DNA of 46,027 nucleotides from CAYMQB01 sp964392665. GTDB lineage: Bacteria > Hydrothermota > E44-bin80. Each line of letters begins with the position of its first letter. Positions within the stretch are counted from its first letter, which is position 1. Shown piece by piece: positions 33,351 to 41,072 of the stretch. The stretch lies in NCBI GenBank assembly GCA_964392665.1, contig CAYMQB010000017.1:1-46027 (forward strand), read 5' to 3'. Below the pieces are notes generated by a model. That model saw only the letters and a list, made by a program, of their open reading frames with translations, searched no databases and was not told the DNA's origin. A program made the position numbers and the translations under genes.

Positions 33351-33869
33351 TTAATATTTTCCATCCATACGAAATTCCCCAACATCAAGCCAGAAACCTG
33401 AATTGGTAAGATTATCAAGCTGTGCTTGTAGCAAATCGTAATGATACTTTTCCTCCTGCTCAATTCTTAAGAAGATTTTCTTTGCAAGCGGATCTTTTGC
33501 AGTTCCTGCTGTTTTTCTGTAAAGTTCTATGGATTTCCTCTCACTATCCAAAGATATCCTCAGTGCATCCAGATCGCTAGGGTCAATATTTCCCTTCTTC
33601 TCAACCTTCCCTTCGAAGACGGGAACTTTCCCGACATTAGGTGCTTTATTTGCCAATTCCCTCCATTCTTCGGTTCCGGACATCGTATCAAATATCTTTT
33701 GAAATGTCACGATATGACTTGCCTCATCACCAGCAAGAGATAGGAACATCTTTTTTGCCAGCTCGTTATTAGTTTTCTCTGCAGCATCTTCATAGAACTT
33801 TTTACCTTTTTTTTCTATCTCAATTGCCGTTTTTATTCCATCAACGACTTCTTTGCTTAACTGACTCAT
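33351..33869 (-). CDS. Rubrerythrin-like ferritin-fold diiron protein
   Basis: A 172-residue ferritin-fold protein with ligand motifs EKKGKKFYEDA, GDEASHIVTF, SERKSIELY and EQEEKYHYDLL. It lacks a C-terminal rubredoxin domain. Its ATG overlaps the iscU stop (ATGA), so translation is coupled with the Fe-S genes, consistent with an iron- or oxygen-linked role. Confidence 0.82.
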   Translation of the reverse strand: MSQLSKEVVDGIKTAIEIEKKGKKFYEDAAEKTNNELAKKMFLSLAGDEASHIVTFQKIFDTMSGTEEWRELANKAPNVGKVPVFEGKVEKKGNIDPSDLDALRISLDSERKSIELYRKTAGTAKDPLAKKIFLRIEQEEKYHYDLLQAQLDNLTNSGFWLDVGEFRMDGKY

Positions 33870-34252
33870 TTAAGCTCCCTTTTCTTCTTGTAATCCATTA
33901 TTGCATTATGTAAGGCATCGGCTGCTAAATTCGAACAGTGCATCTTTTGAGGTGGAAGACCATCGAGCTCCGTCGCAACATCGTTTCTCGTTACCTTCAA
34001 TGCTTCGTCAATGTTCATACCTTTAACCATTTCTGTAATCATACTGCTTGTTGCAATTGCCGAGCCGCAACCGAAGGTCTTGAATTTAATTTCCGTTATT
34101 CTGTTATCTTTGACCTTTATATACATTTCCATAAGGTCACCACAAACGGGATTCCCGACCTTGCCATATCCATCCGGGTTCTCAATTGTTCCAACATTTC
34201 TTGGTTTCATAAAGTGGTCTAAAACTTTATCACTGTAGCCTATATCTGCCAT
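33866..34252 (-). CDS. iscU: Iron-sulfur cluster scaffold, IscU/NifU type
   Basis: A 128-residue scaffold on which Fe-S clusters are built before transfer. The three cluster-binding Cys are in GNPVCGD, FGCGSA and KMHCSNL; the Asp after the first Cys is also present. It directly follows the modified IscS gene (13 nt away). The length is normal for IscU. Confidence 0.92.
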   Translation of the reverse strand: MADIGYSDKVLDHFMKPRNVGTIENPDGYGKVGNPVCGDLMEMYIKVKDNRITEIKFKTFGCGSAIATSSMITEMVKGMNIDEALKVTRNDVATELDGLPPQKMHCSNLAADALHNAIMDYKKKRELK

Positions 34253-34265
34253 AAAATCATCTCCT

Positions 34266-35420
34266 TTACAATGGTGATAATTTCCTTAAACGGTCAACAG
34301 TTTGCCTAACTGCATCAACGACTGTTGGAACCTGTTTCAAATCGTTGGAATGTCCCAATGTAATTACCATTGAACCATGGGCTTCTTCGTGCTTTAAGCC
34401 AATGGCAAGAAGCACATGTGAAGCCTCAAGCGTTTTTGAAGAACAGGCTGAACCCGTTGATATCTGAATTTGATGAGCCATATCCATATTCAAAAGAATG
34501 CTTTCTCCTTCGATTCTACTAAATCGAAAACTCGCATGATGGGGAAGTCTTTGCACAGGATGTCCGGTAAGGTAAGCTTCGTCAATCTTAAGTATCTCTT
34601 TTATCAACCTGTCACGTATTTTACTCAATCTTTTAGATTCTTCCTCCATCTCTTCATTCGCTATCCTTGCTGCTTCACCCATACCAGCGATCGCAAAAAT
34701 GTTTTCTGTTCCTGAACGCAAGCCCTTCTCCTGCCCTCCTCCCAACATTACACTCTGTATTCCCACACCCTTTTTAACAAACACTGCGCCTGCTCCTCTG
34801 GGTCCGTACAAATCATTTGAAGACAATGTCAAAAGGTCTATACCATCCTCCTGCACATCTATCGGTATCTTTCCTGCTGCGGCGGTTGCGTCCACATGGA
34901 GATACAGTCCTTTATTATGAACAATCTCGCTTATTTCCTTTATAGGTTCGATCGTCCCTATCTCATTATTTGCATACATTATGGAAGTTACAACAGTATC
35001 CTTACCTAAAACTTGCTTCAGTGCATCGATTTTTACTATTCCCATACTGTCAACAGGAATAATATTGAATTTAAAACCCTGTTTGGAAAGCGATTTCATT
35101 GGGTTGAGAACAGAAATATGCTCGATGTTACTTGCAATTACATTCTTTCCCTTGGCTATGTTTCTCAGAGAACACCCTATGATAGCAAGATTGTTTGCCT
35201 CGGTTGCGCTGGAAGTGAAAATTATCTTATCATCCGCGGAAGCGTTAATAAGGTCTGCAACCTTTTGCCTGGCATTCTCAACCGCCTCTTTTGCCTTCAA
35301 TCCATAGGAGTGAAGAGTTGATGGATTACCGAAATGACTGCTCAGAAAAGGATTTGCAAAACCAAGAACCCTTGAGTCAACGGGTGTAGATGAAGCATAA
35401 TCCAAATACATCTTTTCCAT
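34266..35420 (-). CDS. IscS/NifS-type protein with Asp in place of the PLP lysine
   Basis: A 384-residue fold-type I PLP protein of the cysteine desulfurase family. Overall it matches IscS: TSSATEANNLAI, HVDATAAAGK, and a mobile loop Cys326 in STGSACSSK. But the Schiff-base Lys in the SSHKxxGPKG motif is replaced: the sequence is SSNDLYGPRG, with Asp203 at the lysine site; the codon reads GAT. Archaeoglobus fulgidus IscS has the same lysine-to-Asp change and is reported to lack desulfurase activity, its Cys possibly acting in cluster assembly. The rest is well conserved, so it is likely a functional variant, not a pseudogene. Confidence 0.88.
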   Translation of the reverse strand: MEKMYLDYASSTPVDSRVLGFANPFLSSHFGNPSTLHSYGLKAKEAVENARQKVADLINASADDKIIFTSSATEANNLAIIGCSLRNIAKGKNVIASNIEHISVLNPMKSLSKQGFKFNIIPVDSMGIVKIDALKQVLGKDTVVTSIMYANNEIGTIEPIKEISEIVHNKGLYLHVDATAAAGKIPIDVQEDGIDLLTLSSNDLYGPRGAGAVFVKKGVGIQSVMLGGGQEKGLRSGTENIFAIAGMGEAARIANEEMEEESKRLSKIRDRLIKEILKIDEAYLTGHPVQRLPHHASFRFSRIEGESILLNMDMAHQIQISTGSACSSKTLEASHVLLAIGLKHEEAHGSMVITLGHSNDLKQVPTVVDAVRQTVDRLRKLSPL

Positions 35421-35424
35421 TTCC

Positions 35425-35784
35425 CTAAAAGTTTAAGATTGCATCTGCGTCAAGAGCCAGGTCATTAAGCGTTGCAGCGCCCACTACCTTTGCTTCGGGG
35501 ATGAAATCCGCTTTGCCCATCCCAAGCAACTGAGTGCTTTGTTCGCAAACATAAAGTTTTACACCTGCTTTTATTGCTTGTTCCATAACCTCTTTTAGTG
35601 AAGGAAAACTCCCCAATTTTATTTTTTCTGCCTCGCCCTTTTTTACACCTGTAACTCCCTTTATCACGAAGTAGATTTCAGCTTCAACATCCATCGCTAC
35701 GGCTGTGGTTGCCAGTATAAAAGGCGCATATAATCTTTCTGGAGAATCAATGCCGCTTGTTTGAACATAAAGTATCTTTACCAT
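35425..35784 (-). CDS. DsrE/TusD-family sulfur-transfer protein
   Basis: A 119-residue protein of the DsrE fold. The Cys in LYVCEQSTQLLG is at the position that carries a persulfide in TusD/DsrE. It lies directly after tusA and before the modified iscS, fitting a sulfur relay. The Rossmann-like start (KILYVQTSGIDS) is typical. The sulfur donor and acceptor are not seen. Confidence 0.85.
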   Translation of the reverse strand: MVKILYVQTSGIDSPERLYAPFILATTAVAMDVEAEIYFVIKGVTGVKKGEAEKIKLGSFPSLKEVMEQAIKAGVKLYVCEQSTQLLGMGKADFIPEAKVVGAATLNDLALDADAILNF

Positions 35785-35787
35785 TTT

Positions 35788-36030
35788 TCAAGTCCCCTTT
35801 CTGATAAAAAAGGTCAGCAATGAATCCTCTTTTGAAAACTTTATTATTTTATGCCCTGTTCTTTTAGCCCATCTTTTTATATCCTCTTCTGCAGCAGGGT
35901 CATCCGCTTCAACCTTCAATACCTGCCCCTTTTCTATCGTGTCTATTTTTTCCTTTGTCATTGATATAGGCATCGGGCAGTAAAAACCGACGCAATCAAT
36001 TGTTGCATCAGGAATAATCTCCTCATTCAT
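35788..36030 (-). CDS. TusA-family sulfur carrier
   Basis: An 80-residue protein of the TusA/SirA fold. The motif CVGFYCPMPISMTKEKI has the conserved CPxP Cys. Such proteins carry a persulfide between sulfur-transfer partners for tRNA thiolation, Fe-S or molybdenum cofactor work. It precedes the DsrE gene by 3 nt (co-transcribed). Confidence 0.9.
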   Translation of the reverse strand: MNEEIIPDATIDCVGFYCPMPISMTKEKIDTIEKGQVLKVEADDPAAEEDIKRWAKRTGHKIIKFSKEDSLLTFFIRKGT

Positions 36031-36095
36031 TCTTACCTCTGTCCGTTATAGAAACTTACCATAGCCTCTTCAACCTTTACTCCCTCCAAAAATTA

Positions 36096-36638
36096 CTATG
36101 TAACCATCCAGTTCCAGGTCTTGCTTTCTTCTGATTCAAACCATCCCTTCGTATGTTTTAGATAGTTGTAAACATTCTGTAATGCACTGAAATGAGCGTT
36201 CTCCTCATTTTCCAACGATTTGAAGAATTCTGTCTCAACAGAATTCTTGCTCTTTTTGGCAAAATCTCCATACATCTTTGAAGAATCGTTCTCAAGTTGC
36301 ATAGCGTATTCGTATGCATCTTCGATATCAATGTCCCATGTATCCCTTTGCTCTTTTGAAAAATTGTTGAATACCTGTTTTAATGCTTTTTGCAATTCCT
36401 CGCTTGGCACCGTTGCTTGAGAAATCTGTATTGAGCTTTCCTCGTAAAGTTGCTTAATTCTATCCATATGGCTTACTTCCTGCTCTGCCAACACGGTGAA
36501 CAGATTTCTCGTAAGAGGATTACTTGCTTTTCCTGAAACTTCATTATAATACTTGTAACCCTTTTCTTCCAGTTCAAGCGCCATTTTCAGTACTTCTTTA
36601 AGCCCGTCAATCTCTTTTTCACCTGAATTATTATCCAT
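36096..36638 (-). CDS. Rubrerythrin-like ferritin-fold diiron protein
   Basis: A 180-residue ferritin-fold protein with motifs EEKGYKYYNEV, EQEVSHMDRI, ENDSSKMYGDF and ENEENAHFSAL. I start at the ATG at 36638: AGGAG lies 7 nt upstream, whereas an in-frame TTG 6 nt earlier is too close to it. It follows the superoxide reductase gene almost directly and probably acts with it in oxygen defence. Confidence 0.82.
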   Translation of the reverse strand: MDNNSGEKEIDGLKEVLKMALELEEKGYKYYNEVSGKASNPLTRNLFTVLAEQEVSHMDRIKQLYEESSIQISQATVPSEELQKALKQVFNNFSKEQRDTWDIDIEDAYEYAMQLENDSSKMYGDFAKKSKNSVETEFFKSLENEENAHFSALQNVYNYLKHTKGWFESEESKTWNWMVT

Positions 36639-36640
36639 GT

Positions 36641-37021
36641 TCAATCTCCTGTTTTCCAGAGCCCATGAATGTTACAGTATTCTCGAACTGTTAAATCGTC
36701 AGCAGATACTTCAAAAGTCACCTCAGGGGCATCTGTGGGTTTCAGGAACTGGCGATAAGCCTTTCGATTCGATATAACTTCCACCCATTCGATGTAATGT
36801 TGCTCCTCCATTGGGTGTGGAGTCGAACCGACTTTGACCTTAATACCATTATTCAGTTTCTCAACAACTGGAAGATGTTTCTCTTTTCCCTCTTCGGTAG
36901 ATTTTGCTTCGAAGAGCTTCATAGGCTGACCACAGCACACGAGCTCTCCCTGTCCCTCGTGAAGCACTTCCACTATATTCCCACAAACCTCACATTTATA
37001 GATTTGCAATTTCTGAGTCAT
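36641..37021 (-). CDS. Desulfoferrodoxin (superoxide reductase)
   Basis: A 126-residue two-iron desulfoferrodoxin. The N-terminal desulforedoxin site has CEVC and VCCG (four Cys); the catalytic iron site has His in KHLPV and HPMEEQHYIEW and the Cys in EYCNIHG. It reduces superoxide to H2O2 using electrons from rubredoxin, without making oxygen. AAAGGAGG lies 7 nt before its ATG. The rubredoxin at 38.75 kb is a natural partner. Confidence 0.95.
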   Translation of the reverse strand: MTQKLQIYKCEVCGNIVEVLHEGQGELVCCGQPMKLFEAKSTEEGKEKHLPVVEKLNNGIKVKVGSTPHPMEEQHYIEWVEVISNRKAYRQFLKPTDAPEVTFEVSADDLTVREYCNIHGLWKTGD

Positions 37022-37046
37022 TTTTCTACCTCCTTTACTGTTTTTC

Positions 37047-37553
37047 CTATTTGGTTATTGGTGTATAAACTCTCTGAGCAAGTTCTTTATCAAGCATAAA
37101 CATGCCATTTCCATTTTCTCCAACTAGTTTTAGTTTTTCTATGATGTCGTTGTCATTCTCTTCTTCTTCAATCTGTTCATCAACATACCACTGAAGCATA
37201 TTGAATGTTGCCCTATCTTTTCCCTGCTCTGCTAAATCTACAAGGTCATTTATGCACTTGGTTATATGCTGTTCATGTTTTAATGTCTCTTCAAATGCAT
37301 GCAAAGGAGAATTCCATTCTGATGATGGCTCTGCCAATGCAAGAAGTTTTACCTTTCCACCTGTGGAATTAATATAGTTATAGAACTTCATTGCGTGGTC
37401 CATCTCCTCTTTCTGCTGTACCATCATCCAGTTAGAGAAACCCTTCAAATTTTTTGCCTCAAAGTATGCCGCCATTGACAGATAAAGATATGATGAAAAC
37501 AATTCCTCATTTATCTGTTTATTCAGTGCATCAACCATTTTTTTTGTTATCAT
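37047..37553 (-). CDS. ftn: Ferritin
   Basis: A 168-residue bacterial non-haem ferritin that oxidises and stores iron. The diiron centre residues lie in INEELFSSYLYL, QKEEMDHAMKF and the later WYVDEQIEEE motif. Its ATG is 12 nt after the flavodiiron stop, with AGGAG upstream. In this island it would limit free iron and thus Fenton chemistry. Confidence 0.94.
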   Translation of the reverse strand: MITKKMVDALNKQINEELFSSYLYLSMAAYFEAKNLKGFSNWMMVQQKEEMDHAMKFYNYINSTGGKVKLLALAEPSSEWNSPLHAFEETLKHEQHITKCINDLVDLAEQGKDRATFNMLQWYVDEQIEEEENDNDIIEKLKLVGENGNGMFMLDKELAQRVYTPITK

Positions 37554-37564
37554 CTCTCATCTCC

Positions 37565-38749
37565 TTAAACGATTCCTGCAGACTTATGTTTCTCAAGTAT
37601 TGCATCAGCCAATCGTTCCAATGCATGCAGGTCCTCTTTCTTCGGATATCCTTTTATAATTACTGGTTCTACTATTTCGACTTTCAAATTTGTTAGCATT
37701 CCTGTTATTATATCGACCATTCTTCCGCCCCATCCGTAAGAGCCTACAAGGGATGCAAATTTCAGTTTTGGTCTGAGAGCATTTGCAAGATACGCCGCAT
37801 AAACTGCGCTTGGGTGTGGACCTGTAAGAACCGTTGGCGAACCGATTATTATAGATGCCGCATCAACAAGAGCCATTGCGAGCTCACCAATATCCGTTTG
37901 TGTCAAATTAAATGGCTTTACGGTTATTCCTCTTTCTATCAGAGCATCCACGAGATAGTCCACCAATTTTTTTGTGCTGCCGTGCATTGAAACAAAGGGT
38001 ATAAGAACCTCGTTCTTTACATCATCCGAAGTCCAATCTTTATAGGCATTAATGATAAATTCGGGCTCAGAATGAATAGGGCCGTGACTCGGTGCAATCA
38101 TATCAATAGGTAAATCTTTGATTTTTTCAAGATTCCTTTTGATGTTTGTTCTGAATGGCATCATTATCTCGGCATAATACCTTTTTGCTGCTTCGTAAAC
38201 CTTATATTTATCCTGAACATAAAGTTTACTTGAAGCCAGGTGCGAGCCAAAAAAATCACAGGGAAAAAGAATCTTTTCTTCTTTTAAGTAAGTAAGCATT
38301 GTTTCGGGCCAATGCACCCAGGGTGCAAAAATAAACTCAAGCGTTTTATCTCCAAGCGAAACCATATCTCTGTCCTTAATTTGCAAAAACTTACTCTCGG
38401 GAACAAGAAGCATATCCATAAGCATTGTCTCACATTTTGCATCTGTTACAACCTTTGCTTCGGGATAAATCGCCAGCACCCTTGGAATCGCTCCAGAGTG
38501 GTCCTGCTCAGCGTGGTTTGCTATTAGATAATCTATTTTTTCGATCTTTAACCTTTTTAGGTTATCTATCAATTCATCTTGCTTTGGTGAATCAACCGTA
38601 TCGATCAAAGCGGTTTTTTGGGAACCTTTTATGAGGTATGCATTATAAGTCGTGCCATCAGGCAGAGGTATAAGCTCATCAAACAATCTTCTATCCCAAT
38701 CGATTGCTCCTACGGAGAAAATGTTTGTCTTTATTTCTTTAGCCGCCAT
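37565..38749 (-). CDS. Flavodiiron protein (A-type flavoprotein)
   Basis: A 394-residue enzyme that reduces O2 to water or NO to N2O with electrons from rubredoxin. The N-terminal metallo-beta-lactamase domain has the diiron ligands NHAEQDHSG, the His in WVHWPETM, Asp in FPCDFFG and His in APSHGPIHS. The C-terminal flavodoxin domain (about 250-394) starts at VSMHGSTKKL and binds FMN. The rubredoxin gene lies 2 nt upstream, matching a donor-acceptor pair. Confidence 0.94.
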   Translation of the reverse strand: MAAKEIKTNIFSVGAIDWDRRLFDELIPLPDGTTYNAYLIKGSQKTALIDTVDSPKQDELIDNLKRLKIEKIDYLIANHAEQDHSGAIPRVLAIYPEAKVVTDAKCETMLMDMLLVPESKFLQIKDRDMVSLGDKTLEFIFAPWVHWPETMLTYLKEEKILFPCDFFGSHLASSKLYVQDKYKVYEAAKRYYAEIMMPFRTNIKRNLEKIKDLPIDMIAPSHGPIHSEPEFIINAYKDWTSDDVKNEVLIPFVSMHGSTKKLVDYLVDALIERGITVKPFNLTQTDIGELAMALVDAASIIIGSPTVLTGPHPSAVYAAYLANALRPKLKFASLVGSYGWGGRMVDIITGMLTNLKVEIVEPVIIKGYPKKEDLHALERLADAILEKHKSAGIV

Positions 38750-38751
38750 TC

Positions 38752-38913
38752 TTAACTTTCCTTTTCAAATTCTGATTTCGCCGCACCACAAACAGGACAA
38801 ACCCAGTCTTCCGGTATTTCTTCAAAAGCTGTTCCAGGTATTATGCCTGCATCAGGATCTCCCTTTTCAGGATCGTAAACGTAGCCACACACTTTGCAAA
38901 TATATTTACCCAT
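38752..38913 (-). CDS. Rubredoxin
   Basis: A 53-residue single-iron electron carrier. The Fe(Cys)4 site is in YICKVCGYVYD and WVCPVCGA; the GIIPGTAFEEIPEDW core is canonical. It probably feeds electrons to the flavodiiron protein and superoxide reductase downstream and to the rubrerythrin. AAAGGAG precedes the ATG. Confidence 0.96.
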   Translation of the reverse strand: MGKYICKVCGYVYDPEKGDPDAGIIPGTAFEEIPEDWVCPVCGAAKSEFEKES

Positions 38914-38934
38914 AGTAACTCCTTTCTTCTCTTT

Positions 38935-39441
38935 TTACTCGCCTATGTAAGTTGGTGCATTTTTTGGTACCTTACCTCTTTTCACTTTATGGTAATAATC
39001 ATAAGTCATTGGTTGCTGTTCGTTAAGGATTTCTCCTTCAACGAGTTTCCCAAAGAAAACTGTATGTGTTATAACATCTGCCTTACTTATAACTTCCGCT
39101 TCAAGATATGCAACGGTATTTTCTAACACAATCGGACCACCCGTTGTTCCAATCTTGTATTGAATATTCTTGAACTTATCGTTGTCCTTTCCTGACTTAA
39201 AACCAAAGAGTCCTATGAATTCAATTGGCGTGTCCTGAGAAAGAACAGAGACAGTGAAAATTTTACTTCCTCCAATATACTCATGGGTAAGATTCTCTTT
39301 GTTTATACAGACTGCTATAACTGGTGGTTCAGAACATACCTGAAAAACTGTGTTAGCTATTTGACCGTTGAAGTTACCTTTCTTTTTTGAACTCACTACA
39401 TAGAGACCATAGGATATTTTGTGCAAAGCTTTTTTGTCCAT
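38935..39441 (-). CDS. Flavin reductase-like FMN-binding protein (flavoredoxin type)
   Basis: A 168-residue protein of the flavin reductase/flavoredoxin family. The N-terminal half has NGQIANTVFQVCSEPPVIAV; the central part is ENLTHEYIGGSKIFTVSVL with the LSQDTPIEFIGLFG loop. It binds FMN and may pass electrons from ferredoxin or NAD(P)H to rubredoxin. It begins the operon that contains rubredoxin, flavodiiron protein and ferritin. A palindromic operator at 39455-39472 overlaps its promoter. Confidence 0.87.
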   Translation of the reverse strand: MDKKALHKISYGLYVVSSKKKGNFNGQIANTVFQVCSEPPVIAVCINKENLTHEYIGGSKIFTVSVLSQDTPIEFIGLFGFKSGKDNDKFKNIQYKIGTTGGPIVLENTVAYLEAEVISKADVITHTVFFGKLVEGEILNEQQPMTYDYYHKVKRGKVPKNAPTYIGE

Positions 39442-39454
39442 CGATCACCTTTCT

Positions 39455-39472
39455 GTATAATATTCATTATAC
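39455..39472. promoter_or_regulatory. Fur/PerR-like palindromic operator
   Basis: GTATAATATTCATTATAC is a perfect 7-bp inverted repeat around 4 bases, 14 nt upstream of the flavin reductase ATG. The minus-strand -10 (TATAAT) lies inside it. Its minus-strand form shares AATGAATAT with a sequence over the -10 of the fur gene (40920 region). It is a likely site for the Fur-family regulator of this island. Confidence 0.6.
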
Positions 39473-39570
39473 CTGATTAAACAAATTCTTGAAAGATTAC
39501 AGAAATTCTTTCCCATCAGTATAATATGCTTTTGCGCACCTCTTGAACTCTCTTTCAATCGTTGTTGGTA

Positions 39571-40146
39571 CTAATATGACTCGGTAAGTAGTTCGAAGTA
39601 TGCCCTTGGATGTACACAAGCGGGACATTTTTCGGGTGCTTCCGTCCCTTCATGAATGTAACCACAGTTTCTACATTTCCATCTTACGGTTTTATCCTTC
39701 TTGAAAACCTCTCCGTTTTCGATGTTTTCAAGAAGTTTCAGATATCTGCTTTCATGTGCCTTTTCAGCTTCGGCTATTGCTCTCATTGCGGCAGCTATCT
39801 CGGGAAAGCCCTCCTTCTCCGCAACATCGGCAAAGTTCGGATACATCGTTGTGTGTTCATAGTTTTCACCTGCTGCCGCTTCTTTAAGATTTTCTTTTGT
39901 TGTCCCTATAACACCTGCGGGAAACGATGCATTTACCTCCGCTTCCCCACCTTCGAGAAACTTAAAAAGTCTTTCTGCGTGTTCCTTCTCATTATCTGCT
40001 GTTTCCTGAAAAATACCTCGAATTTGCTCATAACCCTCCTTCTTGGCTTTTGATGCGAAATAAGTATAGCGGTTCCTTGCCTGTGACTCACCTGAAAATG
40101 CGGTAAGCACATTTTTCTCGGTTTGGGTTCCCTTTATCTTCGGCAT
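39571..40146 (-). CDS. Rubrerythrin
   Basis: A 191-residue rubrerythrin that reduces H2O2. The N-terminal four-helix domain has SGESQARNRYTYFA, EKEHAERLF and AEAEKAHESRY as diiron ligands; the C-terminal rubredoxin domain has CRNCGYIH and CPAC. This is the only one of the ferritin-fold proteins here with its own rubredoxin domain. GGGAGG precedes the ATG. Confidence 0.96.
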   Translation of the reverse strand: MPKIKGTQTEKNVLTAFSGESQARNRYTYFASKAKKEGYEQIRGIFQETADNEKEHAERLFKFLEGGEAEVNASFPAGVIGTTKENLKEAAAGENYEHTTMYPNFADVAEKEGFPEIAAAMRAIAEAEKAHESRYLKLLENIENGEVFKKDKTVRWKCRNCGYIHEGTEAPEKCPACVHPRAYFELLTESY

Positions 40147-40241
40147 TATTGCCTCCCTTTATTAAAAATTTCATTGTCATGTCCTTGCTGGTCAGTTGCA
40201 ATGACAGGATTTCAAAATAGTAAGTTTCATAATTCTGTAAG

Positions 40242-40463
40242 TTAGACAGAAACAACTTTTTTTACTCCAGGAACTTCCTTCTTTAATAACCTCTCTATTC
40301 CTGTCTTGAGTGTTATCTGGCTCATAGGACAACCTCCACAAGCTCCAAGCAATCGAACCTTAACCACACCATTTTCGCTAACCCCTACCAACTCAACATT
40401 TCCGCCATCTGCCTGCAATGATGGTCGGATTTTACTAAGTGCATTTTCTATTTTTTCTCGCAT
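40242..40463 (-). CDS. NFU-type iron-sulfur carrier
   Basis: A 73-residue NifU C-terminal-like domain. The GACGGCPMSQITLKTGIE motif (CxxC) binds a bridging [4Fe-4S] cluster; the SLQADGGNVELVGV segment is conserved. It delivers Fe-S clusters to apo-proteins. It follows the Fur-family gene by 9 nt (shared transcript). Confidence 0.93.
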   Translation of the reverse strand: MREKIENALSKIRPSLQADGGNVELVGVSENGVVKVRLLGACGGCPMSQITLKTGIERLLKKEVPGVKKVVSV

Positions 40464-40472
40464 TTTTTCTCC

Positions 40473-40892
40473 TCAACTATTTTTTGGTTTCTTGTTCAAA
40501 CAATCGGCACAAACACCGTAAAGGTATGCCTGAACCTCTTCTATCACATGACCATCTATTTTTTTCTTCTTAATGATTGGACAGTTAACCGTGACATTTA
40601 TTATACTTCCGCATTCTCTACATAGAAGGTGATGATGATTTTCGGCAATTGGGTCGAATACTGCTTTCTCGCCTTTTATATGCAATTCCTGAATTTCTCC
40701 AAGTTCTTTAAGCAACTGAAGAGTGGAGTATACTGTAGCTGTTGATATCGAGGGATATTTAATCTTAATAGCAGTGTATATTTCATCAACCGAGGGATGG
40801 TTAACGCTTTTCTTAAGATAATCCATCACAGCTAATCTCTGGGGTGTTAAGGTTACTCCTTTTTTCTTCATTCGTTCCATTAATTGTTTCAT
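40473..40892 (-). CDS. Fur/PerR-family metalloregulator
   Basis: A 139-residue DNA-binding repressor with an N-terminal winged helix (LTPQRLAVMDYLKK) and a C-terminal metal domain. A structural zinc site is formed by CREC and CADC; HHH (NHHHLLC) and Asp in FDPIAEN give the regulatory metal site. At the position of PerR Asp104 it appears to have Asn, so the peroxide-sensing PerR versus iron-sensing Fur choice stays open. It lies next to the iron/redox island and is divergent from pyrR. Confidence 0.93.
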   Translation of the reverse strand: MKQLMERMKKKGVTLTPQRLAVMDYLKKSVNHPSVDEIYTAIKIKYPSISTATVYSTLQLLKELGEIQELHIKGEKAVFDPIAENHHHLLCRECGSIINVTVNCPIIKKKKIDGHVIEEVQAYLYGVCADCLNKKPKNS

Positions 40893-40919
40893 TTTTTTCC
40901 TTATTACATTTCTAAAATG

Positions 40920-40948
40920 AATATAACATTAAAATGGTTCTTTGTCAA
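40920..40948 (-). promoter_or_regulatory. Promoter of the fur-family gene with possible autoregulatory site
   Basis: On the minus strand, TTGACA (40948-40943), 17 nt and TATATT (40925-40920) are visible. The -10 area contains AATGAATAT, shared with the palindromic operator at 39455-39472, suggesting autoregulation. Confidence 0.7.
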
Positions 40949-40959
40949 GTAAAAAATTA

Positions 40960-40988
40960 TTGACATTCAAAAAAAATTGTGCTATATT
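40960..40988 (+). promoter_or_regulatory. Promoter of the pyrRBC operon
   Basis: TTGACA (40960-40965), 17 nt, TATATT (40983-40988) are visible. It lies back to back with the fur promoter, 12 nt between -35 boxes, and starts the attenuator leader. Confidence 0.85.
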
Positions 40989-41016
40989 AATCAAATAAAT
41001 GTGAACCTTTAATCTG

Positions 41017-41042
41017 GTCCTGTGAGGCTGGAAAGGGAGGAC
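41017..41042 (+). promoter_or_regulatory. PyrR-binding hairpin of the pyr attenuator
   Basis: GTCCT (41017-41021) pairs with AGGAC (41038-41042), enclosing the conserved TGTGAGGCTGGAAAGG loop, which matches the PyrR binding-loop consensus. UMP-bound PyrR should hold this hairpin and let the downstream terminator form, so pyr genes are repressed when pyrimidines are plentiful. Confidence 0.85.
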
Positions 41043-41045
41043 GAA

Positions 41046-41063
41046 ATGAAAAAGAAAATGTGA
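41046..41063 (+). CDS. Five-codon leader peptide (MKKKM)
   Basis: ATG AAA AAG AAA ATG TGA lies between the PyrR hairpin and the terminator. Its Shine-Dalgarno GGGAGG (41035-41040) is inside the 3' arm of the PyrR hairpin, so binding of PyrR would also mask its translation start. It may be chance, or a real coupling element. Confidence 0.3.
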   Translation: MKKKM

Positions 41064-41072
41064 GCATAGAAA

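Noticed and set aside
34266..35420. Modified iscS as a pseudogene
   Set aside because: The frame is intact, full length, and all other motifs are conserved; a specific variant is more likely.
40146..40241. Promoter and operator upstream of rubrerythrin
   Set aside because: TTGCAA-17-GACAAT is weak and the TGTCAT/ATGACA half-sites are too far apart to trust.
13780..40892. In-frame UGA selenoproteins among the redox genes
   Set aside because: I looked at the stops and catalytic positions of the redox genes; each recognisable active-site residue is Cys and I found no TGA followed by a continuing homologous frame.
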